Source of the DNA: Nocardioides islandensis | GTDB taxonomy: Bacteria; Actinomycetota; Actinomycetes; Propionibacteriales; Nocardioidaceae | Assembly: GCF_015352455.1 (NCBI RefSeq) | Contig: NZ_JADKPN010000009.1 | Coordinates: 148,268 to 212,267 of the forward strand | Reading direction: 5' to 3' | Length of the DNA stretch: 64,000 nt | Shown here: positions 45,272 through 54,130 of the stretch, piece after piece | Position numbering within the stretch: position 1 is the first letter of the stretch | How the letters are laid out: the number at the start of each line of letters is the position of its first letter | Made by a program: the position numbers and the translations under genes | The notes under the pieces: model-generated | The model's database searches: none | What the model was told of the DNA's origin: nothing | The model's input: the letters and a program-made list of their open reading frames with translations, nothing else

Positions 45272-46195
45272 ATGAACGAACCCGAGGTGCGGACGGACGA
45301 CACGGGGAGCCACCGCGGCCACATCGTCGTCGGCGTCGATGGATCCGAGCACGCCGACCGCGCCCTCGCGTGGGCGGCTCGACAGGCGGAGCTCGAGCAC
45401 CGCCCGCTGACCCTGCTGCACGCGTTCGACCCCGTCGGGCGCACCCTCGTAGGTGCCCTGGAGCTCGAGGGTGACAACCGTCTCGAGCTGCTCCGCACCC
45501 TGCGGCGTGACGCCCGGCGCACGCTGGACGACGCCGTCGACAAGGTCCGCGAGATCGGGCCCGGCCTCGAGATGCACCACCAGCTGGTCGACACCGATCC
45601 GCGCCACGCGCTCGTCAAGGCCTCCACGACCGCCCACCTGCTCGTCGTCGGTGCCCGAGGGCGCGGCTCCCTGCGTGGCCTGCTGCTCGGTTCGGTGAGC
45701 GTGGCAGTGGCCCAGCTCGCGGAGTGCCCCACCGTCGTCTGCCGCCCGCCCGGCACCGAACCCACCATCGCCCGGATCGTCGTGGGCGCGGACGGGTCCG
45801 CGGCCTCGTGGCCGGTGATCGACTTCGCGTTCAGGCAAGCCTCACGCCGCGCGGTCCCCCTCACCGTCATGCACTGCTTCTGGGAGGTCACCCCCGCGAA
45901 CGCGCCCGTGGGACCGGATGAAGGCCCGGTCGACATGAAGGTGGTGCTGGCCGAGTCCGTCGCGGGCTTCCGCGAGTCGTACCCCGACGTCGAGGTCGAC
46001 CTCCAGCTGGCACGCGGGCTCGTCGACCGGGTGCTGGTCGACTCCGCTGCGTCGGCCGACCTCCTGGTCGTCGGGAGGCGGCACAAGCGGGCCGTCGCGC
46101 GCCTCCTCCACGCCTCGATGGCCGCAGCCGTCCTCGAACGTGCCGCGGGGACCGTCGCCGTGGTGCCGGAGGCGGACGACCTCGTCGAGAGGTGA
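45272..46195 (+). CDS. Tandem-domain universal stress protein (USP 9)
   Basis: A 307-residue USP pair. Domain 1 has HIVVGVDGSEHADRALAWAARQA and the full ATP motif GARGRGSLRGLLLGS; domain 2 has GRRHKRAVARLLHAS, degenerate. Closest to USP 1 and USP 4 here. Transcribed divergently from the acyl-CoA synthetase from a shared boxed region, and converges on the beta-CASP gene with 18 bp between stops. Confidence 0.93.
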   Translation: MNEPEVRTDDTGSHRGHIVVGVDGSEHADRALAWAARQAELEHRPLTLLHAFDPVGRTLVGALELEGDNRLELLRTLRRDARRTLDDAVDKVREIGPGLEMHHQLVDTDPRHALVKASTTAHLLVVGARGRGSLRGLLLGSVSVAVAQLAECPTVVCRPPGTEPTIARIVVGADGSAASWPVIDFAFRQASRRAVPLTVMHCFWEVTPANAPVGPDEGPVDMKVVLAESVAGFRESYPDVEVDLQLARGLVDRVLVDSAASADLLVVGRRHKRAVARLLHASMAAAVLERAAGTVAVVPEADDLVER

Positions 46196-46213
46196 CCGCC
46201 CTCGTCCCCGACG

Positions 46214-47614
46214 TCAGTCGAGAAGGACGCGCTCCCCGTCGCGTGGCACGATCGCGCAGAGGCCGAGCTCGGCCTCGAGACGACGCGCGAGCGCCGCGCT
46301 GGCGGTGGGCTCGCCGTGCACCACGTAGACGCTGTGCGGGGGCTTCTCCGCCGAGCCGACCCACGTGACCAGCTCGTCGGCGTCCGCGTGGACCGAGAAG
46401 TCCGGCACCTGGACGACTTCTGCGTGCACCGGCACGTAGTGGCCGTACATCTTCAGGTGCCGCTCTCCCTCCAGGAGCTGGCGTCCTCGAGTGCCCTCCG
46501 CCTGGTAGCCCGTGAGCACGATGCAGTTGCGGGGGTCCGAGACCTGGTGCGCCAGGTGGTGCACGATGCGGCCACCGGTGGCCATGCCCGAGGCCGACAC
46601 GATGATGCAGGGGTACTCGGGGTCGTTGAGCTCGCGCGACTGCGCGGCGTCGTGGACGGCGTGCAGGTCGAGCCGGTCGATCGCGTCCAGGCAGTCGGGG
46701 GAACCGCCACGCAGCTGGGCCGAAGGCCGCCTCGCCGCACGGCGGTAGACGTCGAGCGCGGCCAACGCCATGGGGCTGTCGACGTAGACCGGGACACGCG
46801 GGATCTGTCCCGCGTCGGTGAGCCGCTGGAGCTCGAGCAGCACCAGCTCGGTCCTGTCGACGGCGAACGCCGGCACCAGGACCGTGCCGCCGCGCGCGAC
46901 GGTGCGGCGTACGGCGCCCGCCAGCACGTCCGGGTCGGGCGCGGGGTGCTGCCGGTCACCGTAGGTGGACTCGACGACGAGCGTCCCGACAGCCGGCGGC
47001 GACGGAGGCGGCCTGAGGAGCGGGTGACCGGGACGGCCGAGGTCGCCGCTGAACGCCGCCCGGTGCCCGTCGGACTCCACCACGGCGATGGACGAGCCGA
47101 GGATGTGCCCGGCCGGCAGCAAGGTCGCCTCCATGTCCTCGCCCAGCACGACACGCTCCCCGAACTCGACGGGTTCGAAGAGTCGGAGGGTGGCCTCGAC
47201 ATCGGTGCTGTCGTACAGCGGCAGCGCCGGCCGGTGCTTCGACCAGCCGCCCTCGTTGGCCCACCGGGCGTCCTCCTCCTGGAGGTGGGCGCTGTCCCGC
47301 AGCACGATCGCGGCCAGGTCGGCGGTGTCCCGGGTGCTGACGACCCGACCGCGGAAGCCGTCGTTGACGAGCCGGGGCAGGTAGCCGCAGTGGTCGAGAT
47401 GGGCATGGGTGAGCACCACGGCGTCCAGGCTGGACGGCGGGACGGGGAACGATGTCCAGTTCCTGCGTCGCAACGAGGAGAGCCCCTGGTAGAGGCCGGC
47501 GTCGACCAGCACCCGCCGGTCGCCTGCCTCCACGAGGAAGCGGCTCCCGGTGACGGTGCCGGCGGCGCCGAGGAAGGTCAACGTCGGACCTGGCAGGACA
47601 CGGTCACTGTCCAT
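46214..47614 (-). CDS. Metallo-beta-lactamase/beta-CASP RNase-like hydrolase
   Basis: A 466-residue enzyme with the zinc motif THAHLDHCGYLP, downstream PAGHILGSS and FSGDLGRPGHP metal ligands, a beta-CASP region (about 235-380) and the C-terminal RNA-specificity part ending DFSVHADADEL. It belongs to the YSH1/CPSF73-like bacterial family that cleaves RNA. Start ATG at 47614. It may help reshape RNA turnover in dormancy; no clear DosR-like box controls it, only a 12-bp direct repeat upstream. Confidence 0.9.
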   Translation of the reverse strand: MDSDRVLPGPTLTFLGAAGTVTGSRFLVEAGDRRVLVDAGLYQGLSSLRRRNWTSFPVPPSSLDAVVLTHAHLDHCGYLPRLVNDGFRGRVVSTRDTADLAAIVLRDSAHLQEEDARWANEGGWSKHRPALPLYDSTDVEATLRLFEPVEFGERVVLGEDMEATLLPAGHILGSSIAVVESDGHRAAFSGDLGRPGHPLLRPPPSPPAVGTLVVESTYGDRQHPAPDPDVLAGAVRRTVARGGTVLVPAFAVDRTELVLLELQRLTDAGQIPRVPVYVDSPMALAALDVYRRAARRPSAQLRGGSPDCLDAIDRLDLHAVHDAAQSRELNDPEYPCIIVSASGMATGGRIVHHLAHQVSDPRNCIVLTGYQAEGTRGRQLLEGERHLKMYGHYVPVHAEVVQVPDFSVHADADELVTWVGSAEKPPHSVYVVHGEPTASAALARRLEAELGLCAIVPRDGERVLLD

Positions 47615-47662
47615 GTCTCCATCCCCTCACGAGTAGCTCGGTCGACCGGGGTGGCCTCCACG

Positions 47663-47689
47663 GTGTGCCGGACCACTGTGTGCCGGACC
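47663..47689. repeat. 12-bp tandem direct repeat in divergent promoter region
   Basis: GTGTGCCGGACC occurs at 47663-47674 and 47678-47689, 3 bp apart, 49 bp before the hydrolase start and 89 bp before the P-type ATPase. It could be an operator; nothing else supports this. Confidence 0.5.
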
Positions 47690-47726
47690 GTGGCCCCGGC
47701 AGCAGAGCCGTAGGTCCCGGTCACGC

Positions 47727-47740
47727 CCGACCTTCGACCT
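47727..47740. promoter_or_regulatory. Degenerate DosR-like box upstream of second P-type ATPase
   Basis: CCGACCTTCGACCT keeps the GACCTT core with four mismatches, 37 bp before the ATPase ATG. Confidence 0.35.
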
Positions 47741-47777
47741 CTGGCTGCCCGGCCGTCGCACGCGCGAGCGTGGTGTC

Positions 47778-50351
47778 ATGACAACCACGTCGGCGTCCAC
47801 GGCTGCGCCCGTGGCCGGGGGAACGACGGCCGGGGCCTCGGGTCTGACCACGACCGCCGTGCTGCTGCGCCTCGAGCGCGACGGGGCCAACGCGCTCCCC
47901 CAACCGGCACGCGAGAGCGCGTGGACCATGTTCGCGCGCCAGCTGACGCACCTCCTGGCGTTGTTGCTGTGGGTGGGGGCCGGCCTCGCTCTGCTGGCCG
48001 GGATGCCCGAGCTCTCGGCCGCCATCGTCGTCATCGTCGTGCTCAACGCCTTGTTCGCGTTCGCCCAGGACTACCGCGCCGACCGGTCGACCCAGAAGCT
48101 GCGCGCCTTGCTGCCGGCGACCGCGCGCGTGGTCCGCAACGGCGGTGAGTCCGACGTACCTGTCGAGGACCTCGTCGTCGACGACGTCGTGCTCCTCTCC
48201 GCCGGCGCCCGGATCGCGGCCGACATGCAGCTGCTCGAAGCGCGTCGCTTCGGGGTCGACGAGTCGATGGTCACCGGCGAGAGTGGTGCGGTCACCCGAG
48301 GACCCGGCCAGCCCGTCCTCGCGGGCACGTTCGTCATGTCCGGCGAGGCGCGCGCCGTCGTGACGGCCACGGGCTCCCGGACCACTATCGCGTCGATCGC
48401 CACGATGACCGCTCAGGCCGAGCGCCACGCCAGCCCGTTGACCCTCCAGCTCAACCGCGTGGTCCGCGTGGTCGCTGTCCTCGCGGCCCTGACCGGCGTC
48501 GTGCTCGGGTTCGCCGCCGTGCTCCTCGGCCTGCCACCCGCGGAGGCCTTCTTGTTCGGGGTGGGCGTCTCGGTCGCCCTCGTGCCGGAGGGGTTGCTGC
48601 CGACCGTGACGCTGTCGCTCGCCCACGGGGCACAGCTGATGGCCCGGCAGCACGCCCTCGTACGGCGTCTCGACGCGGTGGAGACCCTGGGCGCCACGAC
48701 GTTCATCTGCACGGACAAGACGGGCACCCTGACGCAGAACCGGATGAGCGTGGTCGAGGTGGTCACCCCGGCCGGGACGGTCTCCGTGCACGGACGCGGG
48801 TACGACCCCGTCGGGACCATCGGCGGGGACGCGGGCGCCCTGGACCAGGCACGGCGCGCGGCGGACGCCGCCCTGGCGTGCGTGTCCGGACGGGCCGTCC
48901 AGCGCCAGGACGGCTGGACGGTCGACGGTGACCCGATGGACGCCGCCGTGCACTGCTTGTCACTCCGGCTGGGCCTCCCGCCGACCATCCAGCGCCCCGA
49001 GCGGATCCCGTACTCCGCCGAGAGGCTGATGAGCAGTGCCCTCGTCGGCGACCGCGTCTCGGTCCTCGGCGCCCCCGAGGCCGTCCTCGACCGCTGCGCT
49101 CCCACGACTCCGGCGGTGCACGAACGGCTCCTCGCCCTCACCGATGCGGGTCGTCGCGTGCTCGCCGTCGCCACGCGGACGTGGTCGGGACCGGCGGGCG
49201 AGGAGATGGAGCACGACCTGGAGTTCCTCGGACTGCTGGCGTTGCAGGACCCGCCGCGCCCGGATGTCTCCGATGCGTTGCGCCTGTGCCGCAAGGCCGG
49301 CATCCGCGTGGCCATGCTCACCGGCGACCACCCCCGTACCGCCCGCGCCATCGCCGAGGAGGTCGGGCTTCTGGGACCCCTCGGCGCGGTTCTCGACGGT
49401 GGCTCACTCCCGGATGACGACGATGCACTCGCCCAGCTGCTCGACAACGACCACGGCGCCGTCGTGGCTCGAGTGACGCCCGCCGGCAAGCTGCGCATCG
49501 CGAGAGCGCTGCGCGCCCGCGGACACGTGGTGGCGATGACCGGTGACGGTGTGAACGACGCACCCGCGTTGCGGGAGTCCGACGTCGGGGTCGCGATGGG
49601 GGCGAGCGGAAGCGACGTGGCCCGGGAGTCCTCGGACCTGGTGCTGCTCGACGACCACTTCGCCACCATCGTCCGTGCCATCGAGCAGGGCAGGGCGACG
49701 TTCCAGAACGTCAAGCGCTTCTTGACCTACCACCTCACCGACAACGTCGCGGAGCTGGCCCCGTTCGCCCTGTGGGCGCTCACCGGAGGATCGTTCCCCC
49801 TCGCCATCGGCGTGCTCCAGGTGCTGGCCCTCGACATCGGCACCGACATGCTGCCCGCCCTGGCCCTGGGTCGCGAACCGCCGCGCGGCGGGATCATGGT
49901 GGGACTGCGGCGCCGCGTGCTGGTCGACCGGCACCTGCTCACCCGCTCGTTCGGCGTCCTCGGCGCGACCGAGGCCGCGATGTCCCTGAGCGCCTTCGCC
50001 CTCGTCCTGGTGCACGGCGGCTGGCGCTGGGGGGCGACCCCGGACGCCGGCCTGCTCGCCGTCGCGTCCGGCACGGCCTTCGCCGCGATCGCGTTCGGCC
50101 AGATGGCCAACGCCTTCGCCTGCCGGAGCACCAGCCGGCCGGTCTGGAGGATCCCGCTGCGGGAGAACCTCTGGGTCCTGGCGGCCGTCGCCGCCGAGCT
50201 GGTCCTGCTGCTGACGTTCGTCGGTGTCCCGTGGCTGGCCGACCTGCTCGGGGGCGCGTGGCCGAGCACTCTGGGCTGGCTGGCCGCTCTGGCCTCTCCG
50301 GCGGCCGTGATCGGCGTCGACACCTGGTTCAAGCGCCGGGGCACCCACTGA
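47778..50351 (+). CDS. P2-type cation ATPase, CtpF-like
   Basis: An 857-residue pump: actuator TGES (167-170), phosphorylated Asp313 in CTDKTGTLTQ, hinge [12 protein letters not shown]4 reads VPEGLLPTVTLSLAHGAQLMARQHALVRRLDAVETLG, and M6 LALDIGTDMLPALALG, both closer to Na+/K+- or H+/K+-ATPase (P2C) than to Ca2+ pumps. M. tuberculosis CtpF (Rv1997), a DosR-regulated P2 pump, is the likely counterpart. Transported ion unknown. It is the second P2 ATPase in the window and clearly distinct from the one at 12603. Confidence 0.9.
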   Translation: MTTTSASTAAPVAGGTTAGASGLTTTAVLLRLERDGANALPQPARESAWTMFARQLTHLLALLLWVGAGLALLAGMPELSAAIVVIVVLNALFAFAQDYRADRSTQKLRALLPATARVVRNGGESDVPVEDLVVDDVVLLSAGARIAADMQLLEARRFGVDESMVTGESGAVTRGPGQPVLAGTFVMSGEARAVVTATGSRTTIASIATMTAQAERHASPLTLQLNRVVRVVAVLAALTGVVLGFAAVLLGLPPAEAFLFGVGVSVALVPEGLLPTVTLSLAHGAQLMARQHALVRRLDAVETLGATTFICTDKTGTLTQNRMSVVEVVTPAGTVSVHGRGYDPVGTIGGDAGALDQARRAADAALACVSGRAVQRQDGWTVDGDPMDAAVHCLSLRLGLPPTIQRPERIPYSAERLMSSALVGDRVSVLGAPEAVLDRCAPTTPAVHERLLALTDAGRRVLAVATRTWSGPAGEEMEHDLEFLGLLALQDPPRPDVSDALRLCRKAGIRVAMLTGDHPRTARAIAEEVGLLGPLGAVLDGGSLPDDDDALAQLLDNDHGAVVARVTPAGKLRIARALRARGHVVAMTGDGVNDAPALRESDVGVAMGASGSDVARESSDLVLLDDHFATIVRAIEQGRATFQNVKRFLTYHLTDNVAELAPFALWALTGGSFPLAIGVLQVLALDIGTDMLPALALGREPPRGGIMVGLRRRVLVDRHLLTRSFGVLGATEAAMSLSAFALVLVHGGWRWGATPDAGLLAVASGTAFAAIAFGQMANAFACRSTSRPVWRIPLRENLWVLAAVAAELVLLLTFVGVPWLADLLGGAWPSTLGWLAALASPAAVIGVDTWFKRRGTH

Positions 50352-50366
50352 GGCGGTGGGCGGACG

Positions 50367-50798
50367 TCAGTCCGCCTGGTCGAGCTCCGGCCGCCCGGCG
50401 TCACGCGGAAGCATGGTCTGCTCGATGAGCGCGTGGATCTCCCGCGTGAGCTGCGTGTTGACCTTCAGCTCCAGCTCCTGCTCCACGAAGTCGTGGTCGG
50501 CCTTCGCCTGCTGGACGGCGGCCTGACGGTTCTGGCCGATCATCACGAACGTCGACAGGAAGATGGCCTCGAGGGAGACCACGAGGGTCAGGGTGGGCCA
50601 GGGCTCCGACTCCGCGACGAGCATCCACCCGACGAACCCCACCACGTGGACGTAGACGAACGGCATCGATCCGGCGAAGGCGGTGATCGCGTCGGCCAGC
50701 CTGGCCTGCCAGTCGCCCGCCCGGTTCTGCAGGTACCTCTCCACTCCGGGGTGGCGGCGTGGCTGGGCCGCCTTGTCCGGTCGCGCGGGGTTGGTCAT
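50367..50798 (-). CDS. DUF1003 membrane protein
   Basis: A 143-residue protein with two transmembrane helices (about 48-68 and 73-93) and the family pattern FxxxxPWPTLTLVVSLEAIFLSTFVMIGQNRQ, then a helical Lys/Glu-rich tail VEQELELKVNTQLTREIHALIEQ. Function of DUF1003 is not established. Start ATG at 50798 after GGAGGC. Box-like site 107 bp upstream shared with the flavodoxin gene. Confidence 0.85.
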   Translation of the reverse strand: MTNPARPDKAAQPRRHPGVERYLQNRAGDWQARLADAITAFAGSMPFVYVHVVGFVGWMLVAESEPWPTLTLVVSLEAIFLSTFVMIGQNRQAAVQQAKADHDFVEQELELKVNTQLTREIHALIEQTMLPRDAGRPELDQAD

Positions 50799-50905
50799 CG
50801 CAGCCTCCAGGTCAGCCGACTCGCGCGTGTCGTCCGCGCAGCGTGTTGGTGCCACGGTGCCCAGCGCCCGTCCACGTCCGGCAGGGCACCTGGACCCGGC
50901 AGCGG

Positions 50906-50919
50906 AAGTCCAAGGTCCC
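50906..50919. promoter_or_regulatory. Weak DosR-like box between DUF1003 and flavodoxin genes
   Basis: Minus strand GGGACCTTGGACTT: intact left half, poor right half. About 100 bp from either start. Confidence 0.45.
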
Positions 50920-51017
50920 GCCTTGCGGTGACGGCTGCCTCTGACCGCCGCCGTGCGACCGCAGCAGGCTGGCACCGGCGACCGAGCGGTCGTCGTACCC
51001 GACGGGAGGGACCGGTC

Positions 51018-51569
51018 ATGTCCACCTCAGAAGCTGTCCAGGAACCCCGGGCGCTGGTGGTGTTCGAGTCGATGTTCGGCAACACCGAGCAGGTGGCCCG
51101 GGCCGTCGCCGACGGCTTGGAGGCTGCCGGCGTTCCGACGCGTGTCTCCGAGGTGTCCAGGACGCCTGCCGACCTGCCCGGCTCCGTCGACCTGCTCGTC
51201 CTGGGTGCACCCACTCACGCGTTCTCGCTGAGCCGGCCCAAGACCAGGATCGACGCCGTGAGGCAGGGGGCGGATCTCGACAAGGCGGCGGTCGGCCTGC
51301 GCGAGTGGCTGGAGACGGCACACCCGCACCGGAACCACCCGGTGCACGTCGCGGTCTACGACACCCGTGTGAGCAAGGTACGACGCCTTCCGGCCGCGGC
51401 GGGACCGAGCGCCGCCCGTCTGGCCAAGCGGCGCGGGTTCACCGGCGTCGAGCGGCCGGTGGCCTTCCTCGTCGACGACCTGCGCGGCCCGCTCCTCGAC
51501 GGTGAGGTCGAGCGCGCGACCGCCTGGGGCCGCTCGATGGCTGCCGAGGTGTCGGAGGTCTCCCGCTGA
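51018..51569 (+). CDS. Flavodoxin-domain protein
   Basis: A 183-residue protein with the FMN phosphate loop ESMFGNTEQVARAV (T/S-x-x-G-N-T) at about 17-30 and the LLVLGAPTHAFSLSR segment near the isoalloxazine site. It may carry electrons for the ferredoxin- and flavin-dependent enzymes in this island. Start ATG at 51018 after GGGAGGG. It converges with the second devR paralogue (6 bp between stops). Confidence 0.87.
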   Translation: MSTSEAVQEPRALVVFESMFGNTEQVARAVADGLEAAGVPTRVSEVSRTPADLPGSVDLLVLGAPTHAFSLSRPKTRIDAVRQGADLDKAAVGLREWLETAHPHRNHPVHVAVYDTRVSKVRRLPAAAGPSAARLAKRRGFTGVERPVAFLVDDLRGPLLDGEVERATAWGRSMAAEVSEVSR

Positions 51570-51575
51570 GCCGCG

Positions 51576-52250
51576 CTACTTCTGGTGCTTGGTGGCGAAG
51601 ATCGCCGCCTGGGTGCGGCTGGTGAGCCCGAGCTTGGCGAGCATCGAGGAGACGTAGTTCTTCACGGTCTTCTCGGCGAGGTACAGCTGCTCGCCGATCT
51701 GCCGGTTCGTCATGCCCTGGCCGATCAGGTCCAGGATGCGCTGCTCCTGAGCGGTGAGCCTCTCGAGCTCCTTGTCGACCGGGGGACCGTTGCGGACCCG
51801 GTCGAGGACGGCTGCGGTCACCGACGGGTCGAGTGTCGACTGACCGGCGGCGACGCGGCGTACGGTGTCGACGAGATCGTTGCCGCGGACCTGCTTCAAC
51901 GTGTAGCCCGCGGCCCCGGCCATGATCGCCGCGAACAGCGCCTCGTCGTCGTCGTACGACGTCAGGATCAGCGCCTTGACCTCGGGGTCGCGCGAGCGGA
52001 TCTCGCGACACACGTCGATGCCCGACCCGTCGGGCAGCCTGGCGTCCAGGATCGCCACGTCGGGGCGCAACGCGGGGATCCGCCTGGCCGCCTCGGCTGC
52101 GAGACCGGACTCCCCGACCACCACGATGTCGGGCTCTCCCTCCAACAGCTCCTTGATGCCGCGACGCACCACTTCGTGGTCGTCGAGGAGGAACACGCGG
52201 ATCGGATCGTTCCCCGAAGGGCTCGAGGGCTCGGTGCTCGCGTCTGACAC
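51576..52250 (-). CDS. Second DevR/DosR-like response regulator (orphan)
   Basis: A 224-residue paralogue of the regulator at 39665. Phosphoacceptor Asp69 and the recognition helix LAEKTVKNYVSSMLAKLGL are the same, so it should bind the same boxes. No kinase gene is adjacent; it could be phosphorylated by the DevS-like kinase in the window or by another. Differences cluster in the receiver and linker. GTG start at 52250; the box at 52289 lies 38 bp upstream. Confidence 0.93.
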   Translation of the reverse strand: MSDASTEPSSPSGNDPIRVFLLDDHEVVRRGIKELLEGEPDIVVVGESGLAAEAARRIPALRPDVAILDARLPDGSGIDVCREIRSRDPEVKALILTSYDDDEALFAAIMAGAAGYTLKQVRGNDLVDTVRRVAAGQSTLDPSVTAAVLDRVRNGPPVDKELERLTAQEQRILDLIGQGMTNRQIGEQLYLAEKTVKNYVSSMLAKLGLTSRTQAAIFATKHQK

Positions 52251-52288
52251 AGGGTCAGGGTAGCCCGGCCGATCGGCCTACGCGGGAA

Positions 52289-52302
52289 AGGACCTTCGCC
52301 CC
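52289..52302. promoter_or_regulatory. DosR-like box between orphan regulator and CBS-BON gene
   Basis: AGGACCTTCGCCCC in a 111-bp divergent gap: 59 bp from the CBS gene and 38 bp from the regulator, so both may respond. Confidence 0.6.
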
Positions 52303-52361
52303 TGCCCGGTGCCCGTCGAGCCGGGCAGCGTGAAGCCAACGACGATGAGAGGAGACCCCCG

Positions 52362-52964
52362 ATGCTGGTTCGAGAGGTCATGAGCAACGAAGCGATCACC
52401 GTGCAGCTCGGCACCCCGGTGAAGTCCGCCCTCGCCGTGCTGGCGAGCGAGCGCATCACGTCCCTCCCCGTGGTGAGCCCCAGCGGCAAGCTACGCGGCA
52501 TCGTCAGCGAAGCCGACCTGATCCGAGACGGCGTGAGCATGGATGCTCGCCTGCACGAGATCCCACGGGAGAACGTCCTGGTCGAGCGTCACCAGTACGT
52601 CGACGACGTCATGACGACCCACGTCCTGACGGTCGGCCCCGACAGCGACCTGGCGGAGGCCGTCGAGCTGATGACGTCCACGGGCGTCAAGAGCGTTCCC
52701 GTGGTGGCAGCCAACGGCAAGGTGCTCGGCGTCGTGAGCCGCAGCGACGTGGTCCACATGCTCGCGAGGGCCGACCACGACCTGGAGAGGGACGTCGATG
52801 CGGCCCTGGTGTCCGTGGGGCTGCGCGACTGGCTCGTCGAGGTCAACGACGGCACCGTCGAGCTCGTGGCGCCGGCCCGGGGGGTCGACGACCGTGGTCT
52901 CGCACGGGTCGTCGCCGGCACGGTCCCGGGCGTCGTGCAGGTGCACATCATCTCGACGGGCTGA
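52362..52964 (+). CDS. CBS-pair protein with C-terminal BON domain
   Basis: A 200-residue protein: CBS1 about 5-60 (VREVMSNEAITVQLGTPVKSALAVL), CBS2 about 80-137 (VDDVMTTHVLTVGPDSDLAEAVELM), then a BON-type domain (ALVSVGLRDWLVEVNDGTVELVAPARGVDDRGLARVVAGTVPGV). CBS pairs bind adenine nucleotides. M. tuberculosis Hrp1 (Rv2626c), a strongly DosR-induced protein, has the CBS pair but not the BON domain. Start ATG at 52362 after GAGAGGAG. Confidence 0.9.
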   Translation: MLVREVMSNEAITVQLGTPVKSALAVLASERITSLPVVSPSGKLRGIVSEADLIRDGVSMDARLHEIPRENVLVERHQYVDDVMTTHVLTVGPDSDLAEAVELMTSTGVKSVPVVAANGKVLGVVSRSDVVHMLARADHDLERDVDAALVSVGLRDWLVEVNDGTVELVAPARGVDDRGLARVVAGTVPGVVQVHIISTG

Positions 52965-52985
52965 GCCCCACGACCCTGACGACGA

Positions 52986-52999
52986 GGGACCTCTGGCCC
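52986..52999. promoter_or_regulatory. DosR-like box upstream of nitroreductase operon
   Basis: GGGACCTCTGGCCC, 76 bp before the 20-codon leader ORF and 135 bp before the nitroreductase GTG. Confidence 0.65.
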
Positions 53000-53075
53000 T
53001 ACGGGCGCGCGGCCGCGGGCTGCACCCTGAGACACACCGAGCACGACCAGGAACGACGAGCTACCAGGATTTCCC

Positions 53076-53138
53076 ATGGACAAGCAGACGCTGTTGCCGC
53101 GGCCAGTACGCCGCGACCCGGGACGGGGCGAGCCGTGA
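53076..53138 (+). CDS. Putative 20-residue leader ORF, coupled to nitroreductase
   Basis: An ATG at 53076 behind AGGA opens a 20-codon frame (MDKQTLLPRPVRRDPGRGEP) whose TGA overlaps the nitroreductase GTG (GTGA). It fills the otherwise long box-to-start distance. Whether it is translated is unknown; coupling or an upstream true start are possibilities. Confidence 0.35.
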   Translation: MDKQTLLPRPVRRDPGRGEP

Positions 53139-54121
53139 GCGGCCACACGCGGTCAGACGTCGGCATCCCGGTCCAGATGGGCCGTCGGCTGGTGTCCCTG
53201 GCCGTCCGGGCACCGAGCGTCCACAACACCCAGCCGTGGGCCTGGCGGATCCACCCGGACGGCATCGACCTGTACGCCGACGAGTCGCGCCGGCTCGACG
53301 CTGCCGACCCGACGGGCCGCAACCTCGTGATCAGCTGCGGTGCAGCGCTGCACCACCTCCGGGTCGTGGCCCGTGCGTCCGGACTCATGCCGGAGGTCAG
53401 CCGTCTCCCCGACCCCGAGGATCCCACCCTGCTGGCGCAGGTCAGGTTCTCTCCCGCTCCGCTCCCCCGCACGGCGGCAGCCGACCTGCGGGCCGTCCAG
53501 GAGCGCAGCACGGACCGCCGTCGCTTCACGTCGTGGCCTGTGCCCAACGAGCGGCTGCGCCTGCTCGCCCAGGAGGTCGAGGAGGACGGCGGCGCCGCCG
53601 TCCCGGTCACCGATGTCACTGACCGCTTCCGGGTGGACCTGATGGTGCGCCAGGCGCACCGGTTGCAGCAACGCGACGAGAGGATCGTCGCGGAGGTCCA
53701 ACGCTGGACCGACCGCAACGCCTACGACGGACTCCCCTCCGACCACCTGCCGGCGCGCCCGGTGGTCCCGGACAAGCTTCCCAGCCGCTTCGACGAGGGA
53801 CTCCTCCCCGACAACGGTCAGGAGGTGGAGAGCGGCGACGGCCTGATCCTGCTCTGCGGCGAGGACGACTCGCGCGCCTCCTGGCTCCGTGGCGGTGAGT
53901 CCCTCAGCGCCCTGTGGCTGAGCGCCGCCAAGGGCGGGCTCTCCGTCGTCCCGCTGAGCCAGGTGATCGAGGTGTCCGAGACCCGCGAAGCCCTGCAGCA
54001 CCAGGTGCTGGGCGACGTCGCCGTCCCGCTGCTGCTCATCCGGGTCGGCTGGCAACCCATCAGCCGCAGCCAGCTGGAGCCCACACCGCGCCGCCCGCTC
54101 GACGACGTGCTGCTGACCTGA
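53135..54121 (+). CDS. Acg-family nitroreductase-like protein
   Basis: A 328-residue protein of the Acg (Rv2032)/Rv3131 type: LAVRAPSVHNTQPWAWRI at the N-terminus, ERSTDRRRFTSWPVP in the middle, and SLSALWLSAAKGGLSVVPLSQVIE near the C-terminus. Acg binds FMN but lacks reductase activity on usual substrates and was proposed to sequester flavin. Start GTG at 53135 with GGGACGGGGCGAG upstream. Acg is a classic DosR target. Confidence 0.9.
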   Translation: MSGHTRSDVGIPVQMGRRLVSLAVRAPSVHNTQPWAWRIHPDGIDLYADESRRLDAADPTGRNLVISCGAALHHLRVVARASGLMPEVSRLPDPEDPTLLAQVRFSPAPLPRTAAADLRAVQERSTDRRRFTSWPVPNERLRLLAQEVEEDGGAAVPVTDVTDRFRVDLMVRQAHRLQQRDERIVAEVQRWTDRNAYDGLPSDHLPARPVVPDKLPSRFDEGLLPDNGQEVESGDGLILLCGEDDSRASWLRGGESLSALWLSAAKGGLSVVPLSQVIEVSETREALQHQVLGDVAVPLLLIRVGWQPISRSQLEPTPRRPLDDVLLT

Positions 54122-54130
54122 GCCCGTGAC

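Noticed and set aside
45164..45838. N-terminal extension of the GNAT/acyl-CoA synthetase frame
   Set aside because: It would overlap the regulatory box and USP 9 on the other strand; GNAT homology begins just after 45163.
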